Notes under the pieces: model-generated
The model's database searches: none
What the model was told of the DNA's origin: nothing
Seen by the model: the letters and a program-made list of their open reading frames with translations, nothing else
Part shown: positions 28,742 to 38,155 of the stretch, piece by piece
Numbering within the stretch: position 1 is the first letter of the stretch
Layout of the letters: each line of letters starts with the position of its first letter
Position numbers and translations under genes: made by a program
From: Rhodopirellula baltica
GTDB lineage: Bacteria; Planctomycetota; Planctomycetia; Pirellulales; Pirellulaceae
Length of the DNA stretch: 64,000 nt
Assembly: GCA_002901265.1 (NCBI GenBank)
Contig: PPHI01000031.1
Location: 1 to 64,000 of the forward strand
Direction: 5' to 3'

Positions 28742-29096
28742 GTGTATTGTCCCGAAAAAAGATGAGTTGATATCAAAGCGGGACATGACTTACGCACGCC
28801 CCACGCACGACTCGCCCAAGACGTATTGACGCCGCGAACCAGTCACAACCAGCGGAAATCATACCCCCATTTCAGGCAGCCTGAGCCGCAACAACATCGA
28901 TGTTGATGGATGGGCGAGGACGATTCTGACGAATAACGAGGACGAACGGATCCGCTTGCGGCAGGTACTTCGCTAAAACCCCCGCCTTACGCAATAAATC
29001 GCGTGCATTGCAATTTTTCGCATAGACGAAAGAAACCGATTCGACCAACTTCACGTGACTAGCTAGAATGCGACCGCAGGAGCGCCAGGGTTTTGT
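28742..29096. other. Intergenic region with one possible small gene
   Basis: Between the PQQ-propeller gene (minus) and the hydrolase gene (plus). Apart from the possible 60-residue frame at 28872-29054 on the minus strand, I see nothing definite. Confidence 0.4.
28872..29054 (-). CDS. Possible small protein, 60 residues
   Basis: A GTG at 29054 opens VKLVESVSFVYAKNCNARD, followed by LLRKAGVLAKYLPQADPFVL and a C-terminal IDVVAAQAA. Its amino-acid mix looks protein-like (helix with Leu/Ala periodicity) and better than most shadow frames, but there is no clear ribosome-binding site and no family I recognise. It overlaps the promoter region of the hydrolase gene on the other strand. Confidence 0.3.
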   Translation of the reverse strand: MKLVESVSFVYAKNCNARDLLRKAGVLAKYLPQADPFVLVIRQNRPRPSINIDVVAAQAA

Positions 29097-29993
29097 ATGC
29101 GGGAATGCTTTGAAGCGGCCCGAATGGGACCTCAAAGCTCTCTCTCATCTAGGATTTTTCAACTTCGTTCGACCGATATTCCGTCTGTGCTTCTCAAACG
29201 TTCTTCCGATACGCAGGCCGAAAAGACGACCGGAATTGATCCGAAACAGGTCGTCGAGATGGGCAGCGGGGACCAAACCGTTCTGTTCCTGCATGGCTTA
29301 TTCGGATCGCCAAAGCACTGGCAAGATGTGATGGAGCGACTGGCGAGTCGCTACCGTGTGATCGCTCCCCAATTGCCTGTCGATTACCAGCCCGGTCGCC
29401 GCAAACACGGAATCAGTGCGATCGCGGACTTGAGCAATCAAGTTCGCCAAATGATCGACGCGATGCAGATCGAGCCCTTTGTCCTGTGCGGAAATTCACT
29501 TGGCGGTCTGGTGGCAATTGACCTGTGTGCCAGCCAAAACGATTATGCCAAGGGCTTGGTGCTCGCCGGTAGCGCGGGTCTTTTCGAGCGGAGCCCGATC
29601 GGCGGCATGCGTCCACGACCGTCACGCGAGTACATTCGCAAAACGGTTGGCGATATCGTTTTTCGCCAGGAACTCGTCACCGACGAGTTGATTGACGAGT
29701 GGTACAAGTCGGTGACCGATCGTGACTACGTGCGATTCATTTTGCGAGTGTCGCGTGCGACACGTGATCGGACGGTCGAAAAAGAACTGTCAAAACTAGA
29801 CCTCCCAACGATGATCATCTGGGGTCACCAAGATACGATCACGCCGCCATCGACGGGGCGTGAATTTCAACGTCGTATCAAAGGCTCGCGGTTGGAATTT
29901 ATCGATGACTGCGGACACGCGCCAAACTGGGAACGCCCCGAGGCCTTTGCGGACCTGTTGGAAGAGTTCTTGCCAACCTGCTTCGACGAATAA
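29097..29993 (+). CDS. Alpha/beta hydrolase
   Basis: 298 residues. Classic fold: LFLHGLFGSPKHW (64-76), nucleophile elbow GNSLGG with Ser134, acid in GHQDTITPP near 245, and base His in DDCGHAPNWERP near 275. The first 50 residues are poorly structured and the start is uncertain (29097, or the ATG at 29124). No signal peptide. Five bases separate its stop from the next gene's start, so the two form an operon with an RND exporter. A lipid or ester substrate would fit that pairing but is inferred. Confidence 0.8.
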   Translation: MRECFEAARMGPQSSLSSRIFQLRSTDIPSVLLKRSSDTQAEKTTGIDPKQVVEMGSGDQTVLFLHGLFGSPKHWQDVMERLASRYRVIAPQLPVDYQPGRRKHGISAIADLSNQVRQMIDAMQIEPFVLCGNSLGGLVAIDLCASQNDYAKGLVLAGSAGLFERSPIGGMRPRPSREYIRKTVGDIVFRQELVTDELIDEWYKSVTDRDYVRFILRVSRATRDRTVEKELSKLDLPTMIIWGHQDTITPPSTGREFQRRIKGSRLEFIDDCGHAPNWERPEAFADLLEEFLPTCFDE

Positions 29994-29998
29994 TCGAT

Positions 29999-32269
29999 TT
30001 GTCCCACTCTGATCACGCTGACCCGACTGGCGACCATCCTTCCGGAGCCGCACCGACGCCCGAAGAAGTCGATCGGCCTGCCGTTGTTGAACGGACAAAA
30101 ACGTCGGTATCGATCCTGCTGATCGCCGCAATCTTTGCACCGTTGGTGGTGTTCGCGGCGATCAAGGCGCTGCGTAGTACATCCAACGATCCACGCCAGT
30201 GGCTGCCGAAGTCTTTTGCAGCAACCGAAACTTACGACTGGTTCGGCGAGCAGTTCGGCACCGACGAAATTGCCGTGGTCAGTTGGCCAGGCTGTGATTT
30301 GGATGACCCACGCGCCACGGAATTGGCCGAGTCATTGGCCGCGACCAAATACTTTCAATCGGTTCGCACGGGCCAATCCACCGTCGAGCGATTAATGAGT
30401 TCGCCGTTAAGCCTGTCGCGTGAAGCCGCGATCAATCGCTTGACGGGGTCCCTGATCGGGGCAGACCACCTCTCGACCTGTTTAATCCTGACGACCTCCC
30501 CCGACGGCCAAGACGACCGTACCGGTGCGGTTGCCGAAATCGAAAAGCAAGCCGCAGAACTCGTCGGGATCCCTGCGGACGAACTCAAGCTTGCCGGCCC
30601 CACCGTCGACGCCGCAATGATCGATGCCGAAAGCCGCAAGCTGCTCTTTAGCTTGGCGGGCCTGTCTGCAATCGTTTCGTTTTGTGTCGCGTCATTTCGT
30701 CTGCAAAGTATCCAGTTGGCGATCGCCGTTTTGGTCACAGCGATCTACTGCACCGGCATGTCGCTCGGCGTGTTGTATGTCACCGGCAGCCGTATGAATC
30801 TGTTGATGACGATGCTGCCACCGCTGATCTATGTCTTGACGGTCTCGTCGGCGGTCCACTTGGCGAACTACTATCGCGACGCACTCGAAGACAACCCCGA
30901 AGGCATCTCACCCGTTCGCTTGGCCGTCTCGCACGGCTGGGTTCCATGTTCGCTCGCCGCACTGACGACGGCAATCGGATTGATCTCGTTGATCTTCAGC
31001 AAGATCGAACCGATTCAAGAGTTCGGTTTGTTCTCGTCGATCGGCGTCGTGCTGAGCGTGATCAGTCTATTCGTATTGTTGCCAGCGGCACTGCGTGTTT
31101 TTCCGCCGCGTATCCGTAGCAAGCCTGTTGTCGAACAATCGCGGTTGGCGCGTCGCTTTGCCGATTTCATCATCGGGCGACACGCTTGGCTGGCGATTGG
31201 GTGCATCGCGGTGATGGCGGTTTGTGGCTCACGAATTCCGTCCATCCAATCGACCGTACGGCTGCAAGATCGATTCTTGCCGGACAGCGACGTGATCAAC
31301 GATTACCGTTGGTTGGAAGAACATGTCGGCCCGATGGTGCCGCTGGAAGTGGTTGTGCACTTCGACAAGTCGGACGCCCGTGATCGGGTGGAGCAAATCA
31401 AATTGGTTGCCAAAGTCCAATCACAAATTGCCAAGATTGGCGACTACGTGGCCACGATGTCGGCATTCAACTTCAGCCCCGCTTTGCCGCGCGGTCACAC
31501 GGTCCGCGATATCGTCGTTCGCAAAGTCATCAACGGTAAATCGATCCATGATCAATTGACCGAGACGCGGTACTTGCGCGAAACGGATCAAGAAATCCTG
31601 TGGCGAATCTCGGTACGAGCCGACGCGATCGGGAACCTTGATTATGGGTTGTTGGCCGAGCGGATCGAGAAAACGGTATCGCCGACCCTGGACGAGCAGA
31701 ACATCAAAGGGACTTTCACGGGTGTGATCCCGTTGATTTATAAAGCCCAGCGGCAACTGCTGATGGACTTGTTCCGCAGCTTTCTGGTCGCGTTCGGAAT
31801 CATCGCGTTTGTGTTGCTGTTCGTGCTGCGCAGTATTGGCGCGACCTGCTTGACGATGCTGCCCAATATCTTTCCGGCAGTGATCGTGTTTGGCGGCGTG
31901 CAGTGGTGCGGCATCCCGGTGCAAATCGGTTCGGTGATGACGGCCAGTGCGGCGCTGGGAATCGCGGTGGACGACACCGTTCACCTGCTGACTTGGTTTC
32001 GTCGTGGCATCGACGAAGGTCTGTCTCGGCACGACGCGATTCGTGACGCATTCAGCCGATGCTCTGGCGCGATGGTGCATACGACGTTGATCTGTTCGTC
32101 AGGCCTGATCGTGTTCGCACTCAGCACCTTTGTGCCAGTGCTGCACTTCGCGTACTTGATGGTCCTGCTGTTGCTATCCGCCTTGGTCGGCGACCTAATC
32201 TTGCTGCCCGCAATTCTTGCCGGGCCACTGGGCAGGTTCTTCGAAAAACGTTCTGACGATGCGAAGTAG
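29999..32269 (+). CDS. RND superfamily (MMPL-type) exporter
   Basis: 756 residues; the frame opens with TTG at 29999 and has no better ATG before the first membrane segment, so a TTG start coupled to the upstream stop is likely. Membrane segments: SILLIAAIFAPLVVFAAI, then five to six around residues 220-370 (LLFSLAGLSAIVSFCVA..., FGLFSSIGVVLSVISLFVLLPAAL), and a second set at the C-terminus (LLVAFGIIAFVLLFVL, ALGIAVDDTVHLL, LVGDLILLPAILAG). Periplasmic loops lie between. It is a distant paralogue of the exporter at 20528-22870. Likely moves a hydrophobic compound, perhaps linked to the upstream hydrolase. Confidence 0.85.
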   Translation: MSHSDHADPTGDHPSGAAPTPEEVDRPAVVERTKTSVSILLIAAIFAPLVVFAAIKALRSTSNDPRQWLPKSFAATETYDWFGEQFGTDEIAVVSWPGCDLDDPRATELAESLAATKYFQSVRTGQSTVERLMSSPLSLSREAAINRLTGSLIGADHLSTCLILTTSPDGQDDRTGAVAEIEKQAAELVGIPADELKLAGPTVDAAMIDAESRKLLFSLAGLSAIVSFCVASFRLQSIQLAIAVLVTAIYCTGMSLGVLYVTGSRMNLLMTMLPPLIYVLTVSSAVHLANYYRDALEDNPEGISPVRLAVSHGWVPCSLAALTTAIGLISLIFSKIEPIQEFGLFSSIGVVLSVISLFVLLPAALRVFPPRIRSKPVVEQSRLARRFADFIIGRHAWLAIGCIAVMAVCGSRIPSIQSTVRLQDRFLPDSDVINDYRWLEEHVGPMVPLEVVVHFDKSDARDRVEQIKLVAKVQSQIAKIGDYVATMSAFNFSPALPRGHTVRDIVVRKVINGKSIHDQLTETRYLRETDQEILWRISVRADAIGNLDYGLLAERIEKTVSPTLDEQNIKGTFTGVIPLIYKAQRQLLMDLFRSFLVAFGIIAFVLLFVLRSIGATCLTMLPNIFPAVIVFGGVQWCGIPVQIGSVMTASAALGIAVDDTVHLLTWFRRGIDEGLSRHDAIRDAFSRCSGAMVHTTLICSSGLIVFALSTFVPVLHFAYLMVLLLLSALVGDLILLPAILAGPLGRFFEKRSDDAK

Positions 32270-32272
32270 CGG

Positions 32273-33511
32273 CTACGCGGCGAGGCTTCTTCGAACGCCT
32301 GCTGCCGAATCGATGCAGCGATAGAGTTCTTCGCGGATGGCTCGTTCGCGCGGATCATCGAAGATTCGGAAGCTCATCGTGTTGGTCAAGTAAGCGAACG
32401 AAAGTTGCTTCGACGGGTCTGCCATCCCGAAGCAACCGCCGGCGCCAGGACAGCCAAAGGCGGCTTCATCGCTTCCGAATTGGAACCCATCACTGGGTTT
32501 TGAAAATCCAAACCCGTACGCGACATCAAGCTTTAACACCGCATCGCGAGAACCGCGAATGGGCAGCTCAGCCGGGCGGCAGAGTTCGGCAAAGGTGTTG
32601 TCGGATAGGCCCAATGCTTCGCCACCTCGCGCCAACGCGTCGTAGATCTTGGCCACCGCGCGGGCTTGGCCAAAGCCGCCAGCCGATGGGATTTCGACGC
32701 GGCGAAACTCGGGTTCGGCCAGCGCTGCGGGGTCACCGAGGTGCATGAACTTCACGGACCGCGCCGTCAGTGATCGTGGCCAGATGCCGGCCATGATCAT
32801 TCCCGGCGGCAATTCGTTCAGGTGGGCGAGGGCACGGATCTTGTGATAGCCGTGTGTTTGGCTGATCTGATCGGCAGGGATCGAATCGGGCAGCCCAATA
32901 TAAAACGGTGCGTCGAGCGGCTCGGCGATTTCGTCACGAAAGAACTGCCCCAGCGATCGGCCGTGCGGGTCGGTGCGGCGGATCAGTTCGTTTTGGTACC
33001 AACCCAGCGTGAACGTGTGATAGCCGTGCCGATTTCCGGGGGTCCAAAGAGGCTCTTGGTTGGCCAGCAACTCGCCGAGTAAGTCTTGGTTGGCGAGGTC
33101 TTGCGGGGTGATCGAGTTGTCGATCGTGATCAGGCCGGCTTGGTGTGCCAGCAGCTGCCGGATCGTGATCGCTTGTTTGCCACGGCATCCGAATTCGGGC
33201 CAGTACTCGGCGACGGGCGCGTCCAATTCGAAATAGCCCCGTCCGTGGGCAACTGCCATGGCGGCCGCGGCCATCCCTTTCGTCACCGAGAAGACGAGCG
33301 AAAGCGTGTCTTCGTTCCATGGCATACCGCTTCGATGACATCGGGTGCCGGCCCACAAGTCGACGACTTTTTCGCCGCGATGATAGATCGCACAGGCGGC
33401 TCCGCGTTCACCACGCGAGCGAAAATTTTCTGCGAACGCTTCGGCGACCGGTTCGAAACCGGATGCAACGTGGCCGCTGAGGACCAGGGTATCGGATGAG
33501 ATCGTTCGCAT
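32273..33511 (-). CDS. Serine beta-lactamase-fold esterase/hydrolase
   Basis: 412 residues from the ATG at 33511, preceded by a GAGAG stretch; a TTG 18 codons upstream is less likely. SVTK (Ser75/Lys78) is the nucleophile-lysine pair of the class C/esterase EstB group. HGYHTFTLGWYQNELI supplies the tyrosine motif, and a C-terminal GCPGAGGCFGMADP block the HxG-like strand. No signal peptide, so an intracellular esterase rather than a beta-lactamase is likely. Its 3' end is three bases from the RND gene's 3' end (convergent). Confidence 0.85.
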   Translation of the reverse strand: MRTISSDTLVLSGHVASGFEPVAEAFAENFRSRGERGAACAIYHRGEKVVDLWAGTRCHRSGMPWNEDTLSLVFSVTKGMAAAAMAVAHGRGYFELDAPVAEYWPEFGCRGKQAITIRQLLAHQAGLITIDNSITPQDLANQDLLGELLANQEPLWTPGNRHGYHTFTLGWYQNELIRRTDPHGRSLGQFFRDEIAEPLDAPFYIGLPDSIPADQISQTHGYHKIRALAHLNELPPGMIMAGIWPRSLTARSVKFMHLGDPAALAEPEFRRVEIPSAGGFGQARAVAKIYDALARGGEALGLSDNTFAELCRPAELPIRGSRDAVLKLDVAYGFGFSKPSDGFQFGSDEAAFGCPGAGGCFGMADPSKQLSFAYLTNTMSFRIFDDPRERAIREELYRCIDSAAGVRRSLAA

Positions 33512-33703
33512 GGCTCGTATTACTCTCGGCTGTTTTCCGTCATTGAACTCATTCGTCGCTGTCAATGCCCAATCGTGAATCTGACCTTGTTTTTTTAATC
33601 GTAGAAGAACTATATCGAATATGGCAATCGGAAAACCGACTCTACATCTAGTCGTCTTCGATCGAAGCGGTCTTCTCTTTTCTTCCCACCGGTAGACTGT
33701 GTT

Positions 33704-34582
33704 ATGCGTTCTTTTGCTCGATCATCACGCGTCGCCGTCGTGTTGATGACTCTTTTCGGCTGGACCTCCCTCTTGGTCGCCGATCCCCCCGCCGTCAGCC
33801 ACTCGCACGAGTTGGACGCGACCCCCGTCAGTTTTCGCAAGGCCGATTTGGATCTTCGAACTCATCCGATCGATCCGGCATTGCGATTGGCCGAAGAAAG
33901 CCTGAGGCACGTTCGGGCCAACGTCAACGATTACACAGCACTTTTCGCCAAACGATGCCGCGTTGACGGGAACTTGCCACCCCTGCAATTCGCGCACCTG
34001 AAAATCAAAAATCGCAAAGTTGATTCGGGTCAGATGCTGGCGCCGATGAGCGTTTACCTGGATTATCTAAAACCCAGCTCAGTCAAAGGCCGCGAAGTTA
34101 TCTGGGTTGAGAACGAAAACGAAGGAAAAATCGTGGTCCATCAGGGCGGATTGGCTGGCCTGCTGACGCTTCACCTGGATCCCGAAGGTTCCCTGGCGAT
34201 GCGCGGCCAGCGGTATTCGATCCGCTCGATCGGCATCGAGAATCTGCTCGAACAAATCATTGGCGTCGCCAAAGAAGACCGTTTGCACGGTGAGTGCTTT
34301 GTGGAAATCGATCCCGCCGCTCAACTGGGTAACCACCAGTGCACCCGCGTCACAATCACTCACCCCGAACCGCGAGATCACTTTCGATTTCACCAAGCGG
34401 TCGTGTTGTTCGATAACGACTTGAACATCCCGATTCGGTACTGTGCTTGGACTTGGCCGACGACGCCAGGCGGCAAACCGGTGCTGGACGAGGAGTACAA
34501 CTACTTGCGAGTGGAAGTGAATACCGGGTTATCCGCAATCGATTTCGACCCCGCAAACCCCGACTATCGCTACGCCGATTAG
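33704..34582 (+). CDS. Secreted DUF1571 family protein
   Basis: 292 residues; signal peptide MRSFARSSRVAVVLMTLFGWTSLLVA. DUF1571 features: DYTALFAKRCRVDG near 76-89, a run on MSVYLDYLKPSSVKGREVIWVENENEGK, LLTLHLDPEGSLAMRGQRYSI, and a C-terminal EEYNYLRVEVNTGLS with DFDPANPDY. The fold resembles outer-membrane-lipoprotein carrier-type sheets (LolA/B-like) in this family; function is unproven. The gene stands alone and is followed by repeats. Confidence 0.8.
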   Translation: MRSFARSSRVAVVLMTLFGWTSLLVADPPAVSHSHELDATPVSFRKADLDLRTHPIDPALRLAEESLRHVRANVNDYTALFAKRCRVDGNLPPLQFAHLKIKNRKVDSGQMLAPMSVYLDYLKPSSVKGREVIWVENENEGKIVVHQGGLAGLLTLHLDPEGSLAMRGQRYSIRSIGIENLLEQIIGVAKEDRLHGECFVEIDPAAQLGNHQCTRVTITHPEPRDHFRFHQAVVLFDNDLNIPIRYCAWTWPTTPGGKPVLDEEYNYLRVEVNTGLSAIDFDPANPDYRYAD

Positions 34583-34599
34583 CCCGGTCGAACGCTGCA

Positions 34600-34624
34600 C
34601 GCTGGAGTCTAGGCTTTAGCCGAT
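34600..34624 (+). repeat. Dispersed 25-bp repeat, copy 1
   Basis: Contains GGAGTCTAGGCTTTAGCC; identical 25-mers lie at 38722-38746 and 38831-38855, each followed by a similar T/C-rich stretch. All are between genes. Confidence 0.85.
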
Positions 34625-34645
34625 TTTTCTCTCCTCACACTCGTT

Positions 34646-34764
34646 ACAAGGCTCCGGCCTTGTGACGTACTGGATGCAGGCTCTGCCTGCCGCAGACTGG
34701 GGCGGATGCATGGTCAGGCGGGAGCCTGAAAGACATCGTGTGACGAGGCGGGAGCCTCGTCACA
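34646..34764. repeat. REP-like hairpin cluster between convergent genes
   Basis: Two hairpins: ACAAGGC/GCCTTGT (34646-34663, loop TCCG) and TGTGACGAGGC/GCCTCGTCACA (34739-34764, loop GGGA, 11 perfect pairs). Between them are related GGCTCTGCC and GGCGGGAGCC pieces. The cluster sits between the DUF1571 gene and the convergent exonuclease gene and may end both transcripts. Confidence 0.7.
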
Positions 34765-34772
34765 AGGCTTCC

Positions 34773-35597
34773 CTAGGTCTCGGCGACTTCGCTTTCCCAG
34801 GGGTCGACCCAATCTTGCCAGTGGTCGAGATAGGCTTCGTACGCTTTGCAGTCGCAGGCCGCGTCTTCGATCCACTTCTTCGTTGATGCAACCAGTTCGA
34901 CTTCGCGCTCCAGCGTCAGCTTGCCGTGCAGCACCATCGCGCGAAGGAACACAAAGTAGGTGTCCAACACATCGCAGCGACAATAATCGCTGATTCCGAC
35001 CAAGTCGCCGTCATCGTATTGCTGCTGCACCTGATCGCCGGTCACCGACATCTTTCCAGGCTTGGCCAGCATTTTGGTTGCGAGGTTCAGCCCGCCATTA
35101 AAGCGAACGGCGCTAAAGTTGGTCAGCAAGTCCTGCAGGTCCAAGTGCGAATCGACGCTGTAGCGATTGCGGGGCGAACGATACCCTTCGTTGGAGAACC
35201 AAGCGGGGATCGAAATGCCGTATCGGAACGCGGCGAGCTCCATCAACGGCAGGTCAAACGAACGCCCGTTGAACGTCACCCATTGCGGTCGCTTGTAAAC
35301 TTCCCAGCCTTTCCAGAAGTGTGCGGTGATCACGTGGCTGCGGAAGGTCGGTTCGTCCAGTGACACCACGTCGATCAAACCGAAGTTGCGATCGACTTTG
35401 GCAATCACCACCGAGATCGGAACTTGGAAGGTGTGCGGAATGAATGTCGTTCCCTTTTCTTCCATCAATTCGTCTTGGTATCGCTTGATCGCGTCACTCG
35501 GTGACAGCGATTCGCCCGGATAACGGACTTTGGCAATCAGGTTGCCATCGGCGATACTTTCGCAATCGAATACTAAATGGGAAACTTCTTCAGGCAT
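34773..35597 (-). CDS. PolB-related 3'-5' exonuclease
   Basis: 274 residues. DEDD-type nuclease motifs: Exo I in HLVFDCESIADG (Asp and Glu near 11-13), Exo II in WVTFNGRSFDLPLMELA, and Exo III in ISDYCRCDVLDTYFVF. The order and spacing match the predicted exonuclease family related to the DNA polymerase B proofreading domain. It acts on single-stranded nucleic acid in other members; the cellular job here is unknown. No partner gene is evident; pepT lies divergently upstream. Confidence 0.85.
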   Translation of the reverse strand: MPEEVSHLVFDCESIADGNLIAKVRYPGESLSPSDAIKRYQDELMEEKGTTFIPHTFQVPISVVIAKVDRNFGLIDVVSLDEPTFRSHVITAHFWKGWEVYKRPQWVTFNGRSFDLPLMELAAFRYGISIPAWFSNEGYRSPRNRYSVDSHLDLQDLLTNFSAVRFNGGLNLATKMLAKPGKMSVTGDQVQQQYDDGDLVGISDYCRCDVLDTYFVFLRAMVLHGKLTLEREVELVASTKKWIEDAACDCKAYEAYLDHWQDWVDPWESEVAET

Positions 35598-35794
35598 CCA
35601 AATCCACCGAGTCCTTCGCCGGAATCACGTTATTTGACCAAGGTTTGTCCATTGCCATCATATCCGCGTCCCGTGCATAAGATAGGCGGGCAGCGTTTTT
35701 GGCTTGACTCGCCATTGTGCCGCATCCCAGTGCTCCCGACCAGCAAAACACTTGGCTTCGGCCAGCAAACATCCCCTGACCTGTGCAAATCACC

Positions 35795-37042
35795 ATGATC
35801 CAAATCAATCGTCAGCGACTCTTGGAACGCTTTCTGAAATACGTCCAGGTGGGGACCACCGCGAACCCCAAGAGCGATCAGTACCCCAGCACCGAATGCC
35901 AGCGTGACCTGGGCAAGATCCTGGCCCAAGAGTTGGTTGACATGGGTGCGAGTGACGTTCGCCAAGACGAACACGGTTTGGTTTATGCGACGATCCCGTC
36001 GAACGTCAAAGCGGACCACGCGCCCGTCGTCGCACTGCTGGCCCATGTTGACACCTCGCCTGACGCACCTGGTCATTCGGTTCGTCCGCAGGTCATCGAG
36101 TCCTATCCTGGTGGCAACATTCCACTTGAAAGCGGCGAGGTAATCACTCCCGATGCGTGCCCGGATTTGAAAGAGTTGGTTGGCAAGACGCTGATCACCA
36201 CCGACGGCACGACGCTGCTTGGCGGCGATGACAAAGCCGGCGTCGCGATCATCGCCGAACTAGCCCAAACGCTGCTCGAAAATCCACAACTGTTGCACGG
36301 TGATTTGAAAGTCGTCTTTACTTGCGATGAGGAGATCGGACACGGGACCGACAAGATCGACTTGCAAGCTCTTGCCGCCGATGTCGCGTACACGCTTGAC
36401 GGTGGTGGCGAAGGCATCATCGACGTCGAAACGTTTTCGGCGGATGGTGCGACGGTCAAATTCATCGGCGACAGCATTCACCCCGCGATCGCCAAAGACC
36501 GCATGATCAATGCACTGCGAGGCGCGGCAGATTTTATCGCCGCATTGCCGCGGGAAACCGACACGCCCGAGACGACCGCCGGTCGACAAGGCTTTATCCA
36601 TGCCAATACGATCGTCGGTCAAGTCGCCGAAGTCACCGTGGATTTGATTCTGCGTTCGTTCGATACCGATGACTTGGGCGGATACGCTGATCAGCTTCGT
36701 AAAATCGCTGCCCAAGTTGAAAGCGACTGGCCGGGATTAAAAGTTGTCGTCGAAGTCCGCAAACAATATCGCAACTTGGGCGAAGGCTTGGCCAACCTTC
36801 CACAATCGATCGATCTCGCCGTCAAAGCGTTCAAGAATCTAGGTCGACCCTTCAAAAAGGAAATCATCCGTGGCGGGACCGACGGCAGCGTACTGACCGA
36901 AAAAGGCTTGCCAACACCCAACCTATCCAGCGGACAACACAACATCCACAGCGTTCGTGAATTCGCTTGCTTGGACGAAATGGTCGCCGCCACCGAACAC
37001 TTGGTCGAACTGTTGAAACTGTGGTCCGACGAGCGACTGTAG
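35795..37042 (+). CDS. pepT: Peptidase T (tripeptide aminopeptidase)
   Basis: 415 residues from the ATG at 35795 (a GTG four codons upstream is less likely). M20-family dizinc site: LLAHVDTSPD (first zinc His and catalytic Asp), GGDDKAG (bridging Asp), CDEEIGHG (catalytic Glu pair), and the late HNIHSVREF (His ligand). RGGTDGSVLTEKGLPTPNLS is the typical substrate-site block. Normal length for PepT. It removes the N-terminal residue from tripeptides in the cytoplasm. Single gene, followed 96 bases later by ispE. Confidence 0.9.
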   Translation: MIQINRQRLLERFLKYVQVGTTANPKSDQYPSTECQRDLGKILAQELVDMGASDVRQDEHGLVYATIPSNVKADHAPVVALLAHVDTSPDAPGHSVRPQVIESYPGGNIPLESGEVITPDACPDLKELVGKTLITTDGTTLLGGDDKAGVAIIAELAQTLLENPQLLHGDLKVVFTCDEEIGHGTDKIDLQALAADVAYTLDGGGEGIIDVETFSADGATVKFIGDSIHPAIAKDRMINALRGAADFIAALPRETDTPETTAGRQGFIHANTIVGQVAEVTVDLILRSFDTDDLGGYADQLRKIAAQVESDWPGLKVVVEVRKQYRNLGEGLANLPQSIDLAVKAFKNLGRPFKKEIIRGGTDGSVLTEKGLPTPNLSSGQHNIHSVREFACLDEMVAATEHLVELLKLWSDERL

Positions 37043-37138
37043 TTGTCAACGCAACCGCTGCTCTGGCAAACAACCTTTCCTCTCATCTGATCACGCTTTG
37101 AATCCCTGCACGACTGCAGGTTGCTACCGACACGCGCC

Positions 37139-38125
37139 ATGAAAGTTCGTACCTCGCCGCCAGCCAAGCTGAACCTGTTCCTCGAGATCCCTGCCAAGCG
37201 AAACGACGGTTATCACGAAATCGACACTGTGATGACAGCAATCGATTTGCGTGATGAGCTGACGGTGGAGTCGATTCCTGAACCCGTCATCGAACTGAGT
37301 GCAAGTTGGTTGCCTTCATTCGAAGACGTTGCTGGTGAGTTGGGTTTGGAACCGAATGGGGAAGCCGCACAGCAATTGCTTGGAATCCCAACCGACGATC
37401 GCAATTTAGTCGTTCGTGCTTTGGAAGCATTTCGACGCCAGTTCGCCATCGAAGGTGGATTTCGTGTTCAACTCAAGAAACGGATCCCGGCGGGCGCTGG
37501 CATGGGGGGCGCAAGTAGCGACGCGGCGCACGCGATCAGTTGTGCTGCCGCGATTCATGGCAAAGCCGACGAACACGCGGTGTTGCATGAGCTTGCCGCA
37601 TCAATCGGAAGCGACGTACCGTTTTTCTTGCCATTGGCTGCGGATGCACTGCCTGAGCCGGCGGTGTGGGCGTGTCATGCGTCGGGGCGTGGTGAGATCC
37701 TTCGGCCGGTTAACATGCGCACAGATCTCCACTTTGTCGTCGGCTATCCCTGTGCGAGCCTACCGACAATTGATGTTTATCGCAGGCTTCGAGTACCGCA
37801 ACAGCCGATGACATCCACAGGGTTAATCGCTGCGCTGGACCACGGTCAAGTTGATGGATTATCAACCACGATGATGAATCGGCTGAGTGAACCGGCGTTA
37901 GAAATTCTGCCCGAGCTGAGTGAATTGTTGGAATCACTGTGGCAATCTGGACTCCAACCGTGTCAACTAACCGGTAGCGGGTCGGCATGTTTCGGGATAG
38001 CGCGTGATGCAGAGCACGCACAACAGGCTTTCGAACAGCTTCGAGCGATTCATTCAGCACCGACCTTATGGCGAGCAACACGGAGTGTTTCTGCGGCCGC
38101 ATCAATTGAGTTCGATCCGAGTTAA
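37139..38125 (+). CDS. ispE: 4-diphosphocytidyl-2-C-methyl-D-erythritol kinase
   Basis: 328 residues from the ATG at 37139 (MKVRTSPPAKLNLFLEI, the usual IspE opening). GHMP-kinase motifs: PAKLNLFL near 8-15, the phosphate loop PAGAGMGGASSDAAHA, and LTGSGSACFGI near the C-terminus. It phosphorylates CDP-methylerythritol in the non-mevalonate isoprenoid pathway. Followed by spoVG on the same strand, an arrangement also known in Firmicutes. Confidence 0.92.
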   Translation: MKVRTSPPAKLNLFLEIPAKRNDGYHEIDTVMTAIDLRDELTVESIPEPVIELSASWLPSFEDVAGELGLEPNGEAAQQLLGIPTDDRNLVVRALEAFRRQFAIEGGFRVQLKKRIPAGAGMGGASSDAAHAISCAAAIHGKADEHAVLHELAASIGSDVPFFLPLAADALPEPAVWACHASGRGEILRPVNMRTDLHFVVGYPCASLPTIDVYRRLRVPQQPMTSTGLIAALDHGQVDGLSTTMMNRLSEPALEILPELSELLESLWQSGLQPCQLTGSGSACFGIARDAEHAQQAFEQLRAIHSAPTLWRATRSVSAAASIEFDPS

Positions 38126-38155
38126 AGCGCCGACATCAGAGAGGGAGTGAAGATT

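Noticed and set aside
32273-33511. Serine beta-lactamase as an antibiotic-resistance gene
   Set aside because: No signal peptide and closer to esterase-type members; no evidence for resistance.
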